Source: Elusimicrobiota bacterium
GTDB lineage: Bacteria; Elusimicrobiota; Elusimicrobia; UBA1565; UBA9628
Length of the DNA: 64,000 nt
Assembly: GCA_016218545.1 (NCBI GenBank)
Contig: JACRDQ010000030.1
Span: forward strand, 62,001-126,000
Reading direction: 5' to 3'
Of the stretch, positions 1 to 9,900 are shown in pieces (positions within the stretch are counted from its first letter, which is position 1; every line of letters starts with the position of its first letter). Both the position numbers and the translations under genes were made by a program. The notes under the pieces were generated by a model that did not search any database, was not told where the DNA came from, and saw only the letters and a program-made list of their open reading frames with translations.

Positions 1-2
1 GT

Positions 3-1004
3 GAGGGCATGCCCGAGGTGCGGGTCTACCCGGACCGGGCCAAGGCCTATTCCCGCGGGGTGTCCGTCGAGTCCGTGGGCACGGCCATCAACGCCATGGT
101 GGGCGGGGTGAGGGCGGGGTACTTCACGGACGCCGGCCGGCGCTACGAGGTGCGCGTCCGGGCCGAGACGGGCTTCCGCCTCAAGCCCGAGGACCTGGGC
201 CGCTTCTACGTGCGCAACAACCGCGGGGAGATGATCCGGCTCTCCGAGGTCGTCAAGATCCAGGAGCGCACCACGCTCCTCTCCATCCTGCGCAAGGACC
301 GCGAGCGGGCCATCGGCATCACGGCCAACGTGACGGCCGGCAAGTCCCAGGCGGACGCCCTGGCCGCGGTGGAGCGCCTGGGCCGCGAGTCCCTGCCTCC
401 GGGCTACCACGTGGTCTTCGGCGGCTCGGCGCGGACCTTCCGGGAATCCTTCGAGAGCCTGGCCTTCGTGCTCGGGCTGGGCCTCATCGTGGCCTACATG
501 GTGCTGGGCTCGCAGTTCAACAGCTTCCTGCACCCCTTCACGGTCCTCCTGGCCCTGCCCTTCAGCGTCTCGGGCGCGCTCCTGGCGCTCCGGGTGAGCG
601 ACACGAGCCTCAACCTCTACTCCATGATCGGCATCATCCTGCTCATGGGCATCGTGAAGAAGAACTCGATCCTGCTCGTGGACTTCGCCAACCAGCGCCG
701 GAGCGACGGCCTGGCTCCCAGGGAGGCCCTGCTCGACGCCTGCCCGGTGAGGCTGCGGCCCATCCTCATGACCACCATCTCCACCATCGCCGCCGCCCTT
801 CCCCCCGCCCTGGCCATCGGCCCCGGGGCCGAGACCCGCATCCCCATGGCCGTGACCGTCATCGGAGGGGTGGCGGTCTCGACCCTGCTGACCCTCTTCG
901 TGGTCCCCTGCGCCTACAGCCTGCTGACCCGGCTCGAGCGGCGGCCTCCGCGCGACCTCAGCCGCTCCTCGGCCGGTCCCGGAGCCGAGAGGTCCCTTTC
1001 ATGA
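3..1004 (+). CDS. RND efflux permease, C-terminal part (5' truncated)
   Basis: This is the C-terminal third of an AcrB/HAE1-type inner-membrane RND transporter, which pumps drugs or other small molecules out by proton antiport. The frame is open to the left window edge, so the ATG at 9 is internal and the true start lies outside. Visible are the end of the second periplasmic porter region and then the last transmembrane bundle, with helices near LGLGLIVAYMVLGSQFNSF, a MIGIILLMGIVKKNSILLVDF helix pair and a final TVIGGVAVSTLLTLFVVPC. The motif NSILLVDFAN is typical of the family. The stop overlaps the next start (ATGA). Substrate cannot be told from this fragment. Confidence 0.95.
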   Translation, partial: EGMPEVRVYPDRAKAYSRGVSVESVGTAINAMVGGVRAGYFTDAGRRYEVRVRAETGFRLKPEDLGRFYVRNNRGEMIRLSEVVKIQERTTLLSILRKDRERAIGITANVTAGKSQADALAAVERLGRESLPPGYHVVFGGSARTFRESFESLAFVLGLGLIVAYMVLGSQFNSFLHPFTVLLALPFSVSGALLALRVSDTSLNLYSMIGIILLMGIVKKNSILLVDFANQRRSDGLAPREALLDACPVRLRPILMTTISTIAAALPPALAIGPGAETRIPMAVTVIGGVAVSTLLTLFVVPCAYSLLTRLERRPPRDLSRSSAGPGAERSLS

Positions 1005-2245
1005 ATCCCGAGGTGCTCCGCCGCGTCGCGCTCGTGCTGAGCCTGGCCGCGGCCGTGGTCCTTGCCCGCCTGACCCCGTTCGAGCCCCTGGCCAGCCTGC
1101 GCCTGCCCGAGTTCGAGAAGGGCCATGCCCGCAACAACCGGCCCACCCCGGACGGGAGGACCGAAGGCGAGCTCTCCATGGAGGAATACGTCTCCTACGT
1201 GACCGGAGGCCGGATCATCCCGGTCTCGGGCCCGGAGTGGACGGCTTTCTTCGACAAGGTCGAGACTTCGCTGAGGGAGGGCGCGGTCCCGGCGGGCTGG
1301 GAGCACCGGGTCACGCCCGAGGAGCTCGAGTCCTCCAGGAAGACGTGGCCCGCGGGCGTCAAGGACTGGAAGGACGTGCACCGCCTCTTCTTCTGGGTCT
1401 CGGAGCCGCCGCTCGTCGAGCATGCCGAAAGCCTCACGGCCGAGGCGGACTACTATTTCAAGCTCGACTCCAAGCCGCCGCGCTACCTCGAGGCCTACCA
1501 CTACCCCGAGCTCAGGACCACGGGCCTGGCCAGCGGGTTCTACGGCATCCCGCGGCGCTTCGCCTACCCCTACATGAAGTGGTCTCCGTGGCTGATCCTC
1601 GGGGGCCTGCTGGTCTACGTCCTCCTGCCCTGGCCCAGGAGAGCGGCTGATGTCGCGGCCGTGGCGCGCTGGAGGGTCGTGGGATCGGACCTGGCCTCCT
1701 CCGGCCTGCTCTTCCTCATGTTCTTCGCCATGCCGTTCTTCATCGTGGGGAGCACGGTGCAGGCCGTGACCGAGTGGCTCCTCTTCTCGTTCGTGTTCTG
1801 GATCGTCGCGGGCCTCGGGCTGCTGGCGGCCTGCTACAGCGCGGTGTGGGGAGGCTTCAGCGTCACGGTGGGGGGGGACCGGCTGACCTTCGGCAGCCTG
1901 CGCGGCTCGAAGGACCTCAGGTACGGGGATTTCGCCTCGATCCAGGCCGCGACCTTCCAGCCCCCGGGCTGGCTCATCAAGACCCTTTGGGTCCTTTCCC
2001 TCATGGGAGGGCGCAGGGGCATGCTGGCCGCGGGCCAGGCCTCCATCATGGGCGCGGCCGAGGCCAAGGGCTACGTCATCACCGCCAGGGACGGCCGCAA
2101 GGCCTTCATCTGGTACACGGACCAGATGGGCTCCACCGCCCTGACCCATTTCGACCAGGTCGAAAAGGCTCTCAGGGATTCCGGCGTGCCGATGGAAAGC
2201 GCGCCCTTGAGGATGAAGGGAGTCTTCCCTCCCTTCGGCGACTGA
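1001..2245 (+). CDS. Membrane protein of unknown function
   Basis: A 414-residue protein that I do not recognise. It has an N-terminal hydrophobic segment (about residues 8-22), a soluble part of about 170 residues, a second membrane segment (WLILGGLLVYVLLPW), then a pair of hydrophobic helices around residues 225-280. The C-terminal 130 residues, starting at a GGDRLTFGSLRGSKDLRYGD-like stretch, look like a small beta-rich PH-like module, which is a guess from pattern only. It overlaps the RND gene by four bases and is followed one base later by dedA, so it is probably translated in the same operon. No catalytic motif is visible. Confidence 0.85.
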   Translation: MNPEVLRRVALVLSLAAAVVLARLTPFEPLASLRLPEFEKGHARNNRPTPDGRTEGELSMEEYVSYVTGGRIIPVSGPEWTAFFDKVETSLREGAVPAGWEHRVTPEELESSRKTWPAGVKDWKDVHRLFFWVSEPPLVEHAESLTAEADYYFKLDSKPPRYLEAYHYPELRTTGLASGFYGIPRRFAYPYMKWSPWLILGGLLVYVLLPWPRRAADVAAVARWRVVGSDLASSGLLFLMFFAMPFFIVGSTVQAVTEWLLFSFVFWIVAGLGLLAACYSAVWGGFSVTVGGDRLTFGSLRGSKDLRYGDFASIQAATFQPPGWLIKTLWVLSLMGGRRGMLAAGQASIMGAAEAKGYVITARDGRKAFIWYTDQMGSTALTHFDQVEKALRDSGVPMESAPLRMKGVFPPFGD

Positions 2246-2246
2246 C

Positions 2247-2909
2247 ATGGAACTCCTGCAGCAGGGCCTCGACCTCTTCCTCCACCTCGACGCGCACCTC
2301 AACCAATGGGCCGGGGCGCTGGGACCGGGGCTCTACATCCTGCTCTTCGCCATCATCTTCGCCGAGACGGGCCTCGTGGTCGCCCCTTACCTGCCGGGGG
2401 ACTCGCTCCTCTTCGCGGTGGGGGCCCTGGCCGCGAGCCCGGGCTCGCCCATCCACCTGCCCCAAGTCATGGTCCTGCTGGCCGCGGCGGCCATCCTCGG
2501 CGACGCGGTCAACTACTCGGTCGGCAAGTGGATCGGCCCGAAGATCTTCAACAAGAAGGACTCCCTGTTCTTCGACCGCAAGCACCTCATGCGCGCCCAC
2601 CGCTTCTACGAGAAGCACGGGGGCAAGACCATCATCATCGCGCGGTTCGTGCCCATCATCCGGACCTTCGCGCCCTTCGTGGCCGGCATCGGGAAGATGA
2701 CCTACGCGCACTTCGCGCTCTACAACGTGGCGGGCGGCATCCTCTGGACCACGGCGTTTCTCGGCGCCGGCTACAAGTTCGCCAACCTCCCGGTGGTCAA
2801 GACGCACTTCCACTACGTCATCCTGGCCATCGTGATCATCTCGGTCATCCCCGTGGTGGTCGAGTTCTTCAGGGCCAGGAACGCCCCCGAGCAGGAGGAC
2901 GCGCCATGA
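2247..2909 (+). CDS. DedA family membrane protein
   Basis: A 220-residue DedA/SNARE-associated integral membrane protein. The family helps maintain membrane potential and, in several bacteria, flips lipid carriers or phospholipids. Diagnostic patterns are an early FAETGLVVAPYLPGDSLLF stretch (E and PGD conserved), a central GDAVNYSVGKWIG and the signature IIARFVPIIRTFAPFVAG with its conserved arginines. About five hydrophobic segments are visible. The length is normal. It starts one base after the preceding gene and its stop overlaps the start of the crotonase gene, so it sits in a tight operon whose members have no obvious common function. Confidence 0.93.
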   Translation: MELLQQGLDLFLHLDAHLNQWAGALGPGLYILLFAIIFAETGLVVAPYLPGDSLLFAVGALAASPGSPIHLPQVMVLLAAAAILGDAVNYSVGKWIGPKIFNKKDSLFFDRKHLMRAHRFYEKHGGKTIIIARFVPIIRTFAPFVAGIGKMTYAHFALYNVAGGILWTTAFLGAGYKFANLPVVKTHFHYVILAIVIISVIPVVVEFFRARNAPEQEDAP

Positions 2910-3691
2910 GCCGCTCCTACGCGACCCTCAAGCTCGAGCGCCAGGGGCGCGTGCTCACGGTCCGCCTCTCCCGGCCCGAGGTGCGCAACGCTTTCGACGA
3001 GCGGCTCCTGAAGGAGGCCGCGGAGGCCTTCGCCGCGGCGGACGCGGACCCCGGGGTCCGGGTCGTGGTGGTCACGGGCGAGGGCGAGGCGTTCTGCTCC
3101 GGCGCGGACCTGGCCTGGCTGCGCAAGGTCGTAGACTACACCCGTTCGGAGAACCTGGCCGACACCCGCGCCGTGGTGGCGGCGTTCAGCTCGCTCCACC
3201 GGATGTCCAAGCCCACGGTCGCCGCGGTCAACGGGCCGGCGATCGGCGGGGGCATGGGTTTTGCGGCCGCCTGCGACGTGGTGGTGGCGTCCGAGGACGC
3301 GGTCTTCGGCTTGAGCGAGGTCCGGCTCGGCGTGGTCCCGGCCTGCGTCGCGCCCTTCCTGCTCAAAAGGGCCCCGGCCGGCCGGCTGCGGCGCTGGATG
3401 CTGAGCGGAGAGCGCTTCGACACCCGGACCGCGGCCTCGCTGGGCCTCGTGGACCTGGTCGTGCCTCGGGCCGAGGTGCTGACTGCGGCCTACGGCGTGG
3501 CCAAGGGCATGGCCCAGGGGGCGCCCGGAGCCCAGGCCGTGGTGAAGTCGATCCTCGACAAGATGCCGGAGATGACCCTGAGCCAGGCCCTGGAGCATTC
3601 CGTGGAGGTCCTGGCGGGCCTGAGGGCCGGGCCGGAGGCGCAGAAGGGGACCCGGGCCTTCCTCGACAAGAAGCCGTGCTCATGGGAGTGA
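2906..3691 (+). CDS. Enoyl-CoA hydratase/isomerase, LiuC (methylglutaconyl-CoA hydratase)-like
   Basis: A 261-residue crotonase-fold protein. The oxyanion-hole motifs are present (AFCSGADLAWL and NGPAIGGGMGFAAACDV). Of the two catalytic glutamates of classical enoyl-CoA hydratase, the first (in GGGCE) is glycine here (GGGMG), while the second is kept in LSEVRLGVVPA. That pattern recalls LiuC/methylglutaconyl-CoA hydratase-like enzymes of leucine catabolism, but substrate cannot be settled by eye. The start ATG overlaps the dedA stop. The DUF6125-like gene follows two bases after the stop. A second, classical crotonase lies at 41.5 kb. Confidence 0.9.
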   Translation: MSRSYATLKLERQGRVLTVRLSRPEVRNAFDERLLKEAAEAFAAADADPGVRVVVVTGEGEAFCSGADLAWLRKVVDYTRSENLADTRAVVAAFSSLHRMSKPTVAAVNGPAIGGGMGFAAACDVVVASEDAVFGLSEVRLGVVPACVAPFLLKRAPAGRLRRWMLSGERFDTRTAASLGLVDLVVPRAEVLTAAYGVAKGMAQGAPGAQAVVKSILDKMPEMTLSQALEHSVEVLAGLRAGPEAQKGTRAFLDKKPCSWE

Positions 3692-3692
3692 C

Positions 3693-4196
3693 ATGGACCA
3701 CCTCAAAGACTTCACGCGCGAGCAGCTCCTGACCCTCATCGACGCGCACGCCAAGAGCTGGCTCGCCCACGACGGGTGCTGGTTCCTGGCCGCGGAGGAG
3801 AAGCTGGGCATGGAGACCGCCGTCGAGCTCGACAAGCTCTCCTGGGAGCGCTTCTCCCCGGCCGAAGCCAGGAGGATCATGAAGTCCTTCGGCATCCAGC
3901 CCAACGGCGGCCTCGACGCCCTGGAGAAGGCCCTCTGGCTGAGGATCTACGCGTGCGTCAACAAGCAGAGGATCGAGCGGCCCTCTCCGGACCGCCTGGT
4001 GCTGTGCATGCTCGAATGCCGCGTGCAGCAGGCCAGGCGGGACAAGAAGCTCGCCGACTTCCACTGCGGCGGGGTGGGCATCATCGAGTACTCGCGCTTC
4101 GCCTCGGCCATCGACCCGCGCATCAGGACGCGGTGCCTGTCGTGCTTCCCGGAAGCCAGCCAGGACTACTGGTGCTCCTGGGAGTTCTCGGTCTAG
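3693..4196 (+). CDS. DUF6125-like protein
   Basis: A 167-residue soluble protein. The stretch CWFLAAEEKLGMETAVELDK near residue 29 and the C-terminal cysteines (FHCGGVGIIEYSRFA, then CLSCFPEAS and WCSW) resemble the DUF6125 family, which I recall as often lying beside acyl-CoA and Fe-S metabolism genes. Function is unknown. The conserved Cys and His residues could bind a metal, but that is inference. It begins two bases after the LiuC-like crotonase, so the two may act together. There is no signal peptide or membrane segment. Confidence 0.75.
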   Translation: MDHLKDFTREQLLTLIDAHAKSWLAHDGCWFLAAEEKLGMETAVELDKLSWERFSPAEARRIMKSFGIQPNGGLDALEKALWLRIYACVNKQRIERPSPDRLVLCMLECRVQQARRDKKLADFHCGGVGIIEYSRFASAIDPRIRTRCLSCFPEASQDYWCSWEFSV

Positions 4197-4203
4197 GAAG
4201 TCT

Positions 4204-6837
4204 GTGAACGACCGCCGCCGGCTCCCTGCTGTCCTGATCCTCGCCGCGGCCCTGGCTTGCCAGGGCCATGCCTCCGCAGCCCAAGATTGGCCCGACCTTT
4301 CGAGGCCGGCCCAGCGGGTCGGCGGAGGAGAGGCGGACGCGGCAGTGCTGGTGGGCATCGAGGACTACGCTTTCGTGCCCGACGTGGCCGGGGCCGAGGC
4401 CAATGCGAAGGCCTGGTTCGACTACCTGACCGAGACGCGCGGGGTCCCTCCCCAGAACGTCCGGCTCCTGACGGGGATGGATGCCACGGCCGGCGAGATC
4501 ATGGACGCGGTGCTTTCGGCAGGGGCCAAGGCCGGCCGGAAGGGGACCCTCTGGTTCGTGTTCGTCGGCCATGGCGCGCCTGCCAAAGACGGCCAGGACG
4601 GCCTGCTCGTGGCCGTGGACGCGCAGCAGAAGGCCAAGAGCCTGGAGCGCTACAGCGTGCGCAGGAGCGAGCTCCTCAAGGCCTTGGGCAAGTCCCAAGT
4701 CGGAGCCATCCGCGTCATCCTCGACGCCTGCTTCTCGGGCCGGGTGGAAGGAGGCGGCTCCCTGGCTCCCGGCCTGCAGCCGCTCGTGGTCATGGCCGCG
4801 GCCGGTCCCGCGGACCCCAGGATGACCGTGCTGACCGCTGCCAAGGGCGACCAGTTCGCAGGCGCGCTCCCGGGGGAGAAGCGGCCCGCGTTCAGCTACC
4901 TGGTGCTGGGGGGGCTCCGCGGCTGGGCTACGGCCAAGGCCTCCGTCACGGGCCGCGACCTCTGGAGGTACGCGTCGGACGCCCTGGAAGCGACCCTGCG
5001 GGGACGCGACCAGACTCCGGACCTGCTGGGCGACGGGACCGCGCCTGTGGCCGCGTCTCCCGGAGAGAAGGGGCCGGACCTCGCCGGCCTTTCCAAGGCC
5101 ACGGCAGGCGGGAGCGCCACCGCCATGTTCCAGGTCTCGGCCCTGCCGGCGGTGCCCAGGGCGGAGGCGCCCCAAGCGCTGTCTACGGAGTCGTCCGGCT
5201 TGGATTTCAGGCAGGTGGATGTCGCTGCGCTCAAGCTCTACGAGCTGGCCTTGGAACTGGACAAGGGCGACGCTTCTCCGGAGAGCAAGGCCTCGGCCTG
5301 GGAGGACGTGGCCCAGCAAGCGCCCCGCTTCGCGGAGCTGGCGGAGAAGCGCGCTTCGGAGTGGCAGGCGTTCTCCGCTCAGCGCAAGGCCGCCTCCGCG
5401 GCCCGGCAGAAGGCTCTCCAGACCAGGGACGAGGACTGGGCCAGGCTCTCGGACCTGCTCGGGCTCAAGGTCGTCTTGGAGGGAGACAAGAAGCGCTGGG
5501 CCGTCCGGTTCGCCGAGACCTACATCGGCTCCACCGGCATCACCTACGAGATGGGAGAGAAGCTCAGGCCTCTGGCGCCGGTCCTCACGCTCATGGCCAA
5601 AGCCTGCGACGCCGGCGCGGGAGCGGGCTGCGCCGGGCTCGGAACGAGCCGCTACCATGGATACGGGACGGACCTGGACCCTGCCAAGGGCGCGGACTTG
5701 TGGCGCAAAGCCTGCGGCATGGGAGACCTCCAGTCGTGCAACGACCTTGCGGACGCGTATTTCTCGGGCAAGGGAGTCGGCAAGGACTACTCCCGGGCCG
5801 CGGGACTCTATCGCAAGGCCTGCGACGGGGACCTTCCCATCGGCTGCGCCAACCTGGGGTACGTTCACGAGGGGGGCTTTGGCGCGGCCAGGGATCAGTC
5901 CCTGGCAGCGAGGTGCTATGAGAAGTCCTGCGACCTCGGGTACGGGGACTCCTGCGCCCGGGCCGGGGTCAGGTACGAGTTCGGCAACGGCGTGCCCAAG
6001 GACGAGGCTGCCGCGGTCGCGCTCTACCGCAAGGCTTGCGACGCATCCGTGGGCTGGGGCTGCAGCAGTCTTGGGGTCATGCAGCAGCACGGCAGGGGAG
6101 TGAAGAAGGACGAGGCCCTTGCCGCGGCATCATACCGCAAAGCCTGCGAGACCCATGGCGATGGCCGGGGCTGCTCCTTCCTGGGCATCATGGTCCAGAA
6201 CGGGCTCGGGGCGCCCAAGGACGACGCAGCGGCCTCCGGGCTCTACCGCAAGGCGTGCGACTTGAGCTACTGGGAAGGCTGCAAGAACCTGGGGGTCATG
6301 CACGAGAACGGGCTCGGCGTGGCCAGGGACGCGGCCAAGGCGGTCCAACTCTACAAGAAAGCCTGCGACGCCGGGTTCTGGACCGGCTGCGCGTCCCTTG
6401 GAGTCGCGTATCATTATGGCCGCGGCGTCGCCAAATCCATCCAGAAAGCCGTCGAGCTCTATCGGAAAGCGTGCGACGCCGGCGCGAACTTCGGCTGCTC
6501 GGCCCTGGGCGGCATGTACGTCGACGGGACCGGGGTGCCCAAGGACGAGGTCAAGGCCTTCGAGCTCTTGAGCAAGGCGTGCGACGCCGGCGACCTCAAT
6601 GGGTGCACCAATGTCGGAATCCTCTATCTGGGGGGCCGTGGCGTGGCCAAGGACGAGTCCCGGGCCGCGGACCTCTTCCGCAAGGGCTGCGACGCGGGGG
6701 ACAGCCACGGCTGCTTCAACCTCGGCATCGTCTACGACCACGGCCAGGGCGTGGACCAGGACGAGGCCAGGGCCGGGGAGCTCTACAAGAAGGCGTGCGG
6801 CATGGGCTTTGCCGAAGCCTGCAAGTGGCTTCGCTGA
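4204..6837 (+). CDS. Secreted caspase-like (C14) protein with Cys-rich Sel1 repeats
   Basis: An 877-residue exported protein with GTG start; AGGAAG at 4196-4201 is the likely ribosome site. Residues 1-26 form a signal peptide (cleavage near ASA-AQ). Residues 45-270 are a caspase/metacaspase-type C14 domain with catalytic His123 (FVGHGAP) and Cys176 (LDACFSG). A linker follows, then about eleven Sel1 repeats from about residue 465 to the end, each with the pattern LYxKACD..GxxxGCxxLGxxY..G.GV.KD. The paired cysteines per repeat resemble the disulphide-stabilised Hcp proteins of Helicobacter, which fits a periplasmic or extracellular site. The role is not known; proteolysis or signalling at the surface is inference. 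Confidence 0.9.
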   Translation: MNDRRRLPAVLILAAALACQGHASAAQDWPDLSRPAQRVGGGEADAAVLVGIEDYAFVPDVAGAEANAKAWFDYLTETRGVPPQNVRLLTGMDATAGEIMDAVLSAGAKAGRKGTLWFVFVGHGAPAKDGQDGLLVAVDAQQKAKSLERYSVRRSELLKALGKSQVGAIRVILDACFSGRVEGGGSLAPGLQPLVVMAAAGPADPRMTVLTAAKGDQFAGALPGEKRPAFSYLVLGGLRGWATAKASVTGRDLWRYASDALEATLRGRDQTPDLLGDGTAPVAASPGEKGPDLAGLSKATAGGSATAMFQVSALPAVPRAEAPQALSTESSGLDFRQVDVAALKLYELALELDKGDASPESKASAWEDVAQQAPRFAELAEKRASEWQAFSAQRKAASAARQKALQTRDEDWARLSDLLGLKVVLEGDKKRWAVRFAETYIGSTGITYEMGEKLRPLAPVLTLMAKACDAGAGAGCAGLGTSRYHGYGTDLDPAKGADLWRKACGMGDLQSCNDLADAYFSGKGVGKDYSRAAGLYRKACDGDLPIGCANLGYVHEGGFGAARDQSLAARCYEKSCDLGYGDSCARAGVRYEFGNGVPKDEAAAVALYRKACDASVGWGCSSLGVMQQHGRGVKKDEALAAASYRKACETHGDGRGCSFLGIMVQNGLGAPKDDAAASGLYRKACDLSYWEGCKNLGVMHENGLGVARDAAKAVQLYKKACDAGFWTGCASLGVAYHYGRGVAKSIQKAVELYRKACDAGANFGCSALGGMYVDGTGVPKDEVKAFELLSKACDAGDLNGCTNVGILYLGGRGVAKDESRAADLFRKGCDAGDSHGCFNLGIVYDHGQGVDQDEARAGELYKKACGMGFAEACKWLR

Positions 6838-6871
6838 CCTGCGACGGGCACGCCGACTTCGTGGCGCGTTA

Positions 6872-6900
6872 TTGAAAATTTAATCAGGCTCTGTTACATA
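6872..6900 (+). promoter_or_regulatory. Candidate promoter for the coiled-coil/two-component operon
   Basis: TTGAAA (6872-6877) and TACATA (6895-6900) are separated by 17 bases, in a conspicuously AT-rich patch of an otherwise GC-rich region. Transcription would start at about 6907, almost on the ATG at 6908, so the message would be leaderless. The -10 match is weak. Confidence 0.35.
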
Positions 6901-6901
6901 T

Positions 6902-9900
6902 GTGCGGATGAACCGCTCGGCCAGGGCCGGCTTCCTCAACGACCTGCTGCGTCTCTGCGACAGACTCCTCGGCGGCGGCAGCGTCGGTCCCGTCCTGTCC
7001 CCGCTCAAGGATGTCCTCGACGGCGCAAGGGCTGCGGGAGACGAGGACTTCGACTCCTGGCTCGCCTGGACCCATGCCCCGAGCCTGGCCCCGCCGGAGC
7101 CGGCTCTTCCGACCGGCCCGGCCCTGGCCGCGTGCCGCGCCGCCCTGCTGGCGCTCAGGGTCGGGCGGCTGGCTGCCTTGAGCCCGCAGCGCCGAGCCGA
7201 CCTGGGGATGGCCGCTGTCCTGGCCGGGCTGGGCGCCGAGAGGCTGGGCAAGGAGAGGCTCGCCGGTCCCGCGGGGTCGCTCATCAGCGGGGAGGTCCTG
7301 CGCCTCGTTCAGTGCCTGGGCGAACGTCTCGACGGCAAGGGGCCGATGGGCTTGGGGGCTGCGGAACTCGACCCGTCAGCGCTCCTGCTCAACGCCGTCT
7401 TGGCCTACGAGGACGGCATCCGGGCCCGGCCCGAGGGCGGCCATCGGGCGCTGGCCGCCGTCCTCTCGGACGCGGCCGGGTTCGGGGTCGAGACCGGCCG
7501 GCGCCTCCAGGAGGCTCTCGCTGAATTCCCTCTGGGGAGCGCGGTCCGGCTCTCGTCGGGAGAAACGGGCCGCGTCGTGGGAGTCCGGCCTTCCGACCCC
7601 AAGAGGCCGCTCGTGGCCGTCCGCTTGGCCGCCGACGGGAGCCTCGTGGACCCTCCCGTGCTCTGCCCTCTGGCTGAGGAGACCGGGCTGGCCATCGCAG
7701 GGCCCTGCGAGGACCCGTCAGGAGCGTTCCTGGCCCCGTGGGGGCAGGCGGTCGGCCGCAGGGACCTGCTGGCCAGGCTGACGGGGACGCTCCTCAGCGA
7801 CGTCCGGGCCCGCCTTCCGGCCTTCGAGGACGCGCTCCGGAGGCAAGAGAAGGCCCTGCGAAGCCAGGAGCTCGCCACGCTCGAAGACCTCAAGCGGCGC
7901 GGCTTGGCGGAGCTCGAGGCCGGCCGCAAGGACGCGAGGTCCGCCGCAGACGAGCTCGCCGAGCTCAAGAAGGCGGCGAAGGCCAGGCTCAAGAGGCTCT
8001 CGGAGGGCATCCGAGCCAGGCTCGAGCGCCGCGCTGCGGTCATGGCCAGGACCGAGGCCGGGCTCAGGCGCCGGATCAGCCGGGCGAGCCGGGCGATGCG
8101 CGACATCGAGGCCGCTCGCCGGGAACTCTTCGCCAGGACCGCGGCCGGGGAGGCGTCGGCCGGCCTGGATGACGAGGTCTTCGCGGCGTGCAGGTTGGAC
8201 TGGAGCGCGGGCAGGGGGGACTTCCTCAGGAAGCGGGCCGAGCTTCTGGAACGCCTGAGGAGCCTCGACGCGGAGGTCGAGAAGGCCGCACGCGAGCGGC
8301 GCGCCATGGAGGAACGGCGGGCAGCGGCAGAGACCGCTCAACGGCAAGAGGCCCGGCGTTTGAAGGACTCGTTCGCCCGCGAGCTGGCCGAGCTCAAGGC
8401 CAAGGCTCCGCTGGCTGCCCTGGAGAGCTCGCTCGCCAGGCGCCAGGACGAGCTGCGCCGGGCCCGCGCCGGACACCAGGAGGCGCTCGCCAAGTCGTCG
8501 AGCGGCAAGGCCCGCGAAGCCCCGCGGGTCGCAAGGCTTCGCGAGCTCAGCAGGTCCATGGCGAGGCAGCAGGCCCAGTGGCAGGAGGAGCTCTCCAGGG
8601 GCGCGGCCGAACTGGAGGCCAAGTCGGCGCTGGTGGAGCGGCTGCGGGCCGAGGCTGCCCAGGCCGAGGCCGAGGCCGTGCTCATCAAGGGCAAGGGGGA
8701 GCGGCGCAGGCGCAGGAACGTCCGCCGCATGGAGAGGGTCCGCAGGCGCAGGGCGGCTGCCGCAGACGGGCTCTGGCGCAGGATCAAGACCGCCGAGGAG
8801 GCGCTCGCATCCATCCATGCCGCGGTCGAGAGGATCAAGTCCGCTCCGGTCGAGAGACCGGCGGAGAGCGATCCTGCCTCGGCGCCTTCGCTCCTTAAGG
8901 CGTGGGAGGATGGGCGGGTGAGGTTCATGGACGCGCGGGATGCGCTGGCAGGGCGGGCGAGAGAGCTCGATGCCGCGGCGTCGGAGGTCCGCAGGACTTG
9001 CTTGAAGGCTGCTGCGCGGCGTTTGGAGCTCGAGGAAGCCTATCGGACCGAAGGAGCGAGGCTCAAGGAAGAGCTGGCCAAGGCTCTGGCAGCCATGGAA
9101 GCAGAGACTCCCCTGGAGTCTCTCCGGAAAAGGCTCTCCGAGGCGCTCGCCGAGCTCCGTGCGGCCGCGGGCCTCCATCGCAAGCAGCTCGCGGCGTCTC
9201 GCGTCCCTGAAGCAGAGGACCCCGGGACCGTCAGGGTCCGGAGGGCGCAGGAGAACTTGCGCTCAGCGGAGCGGTCTTGGCAGGCTGCCTTGGAAGCCGG
9301 GGAAGCGGCGTTGGCCTCGAAGAAGGCGCTCCTCAAGGACCTTGAAGCCCAGGCTCTCGAGGGCGGGGCCGAGGTGTCCAGGCTGACCCGGAAGATCGAC
9401 CGGCTCAAGAAGGAAGGCCCTGGCCGGATCGAGGCCATGAGGCGCAGGCGGCGGAGCACGCTCGAGGACCTGCGTCGGCGTATCGAAGGGGTGGAGGGCG
9501 GCCTGAGGGCGGTCCAGGCCTCGGCCGAGAAGTTCAGCGCCGCTTCCGGGGAGCGCGCTCCTGCGCCGTCTCTCCTCTCCCCCAGCCTGCTGACCCGGGC
9601 CTGGGAGGAGGGCCGCGCCAGGTTCCGCGCCGTGCAGAAGGGCCTCTCGGAGGAGGCCGCGGCCCTTGACGCGCGCCTCTCGGACGCTCGAAGGATGGGC
9701 TTGATGGCCGCCCGCCAGCGGGTGGCGCTCGAGCAAGCTTATGGAGAGGAGGTCCGCAGGCTGAAAGCCTCGTTCGCTGCCGCGTGCCGGGAAGTCGCAG
9801 CACAGCTTCCGATCGTCAAGCTCCGGCGCGAGCTCGAGGCTCGTCAGGCAGGGCTCAAGGCTGCGCGGGAAGCCCTCAGGAAGGCGCGCGAGGAGCGTGC

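Noticed and set aside
914..2302. A 462-codon minus-strand open frame over the membrane protein gene
   Set aside because: Repetitive Arg/Gly/Glu composition and no ribosome site; the opposite strand has a coherent operon with ATGA overlaps.
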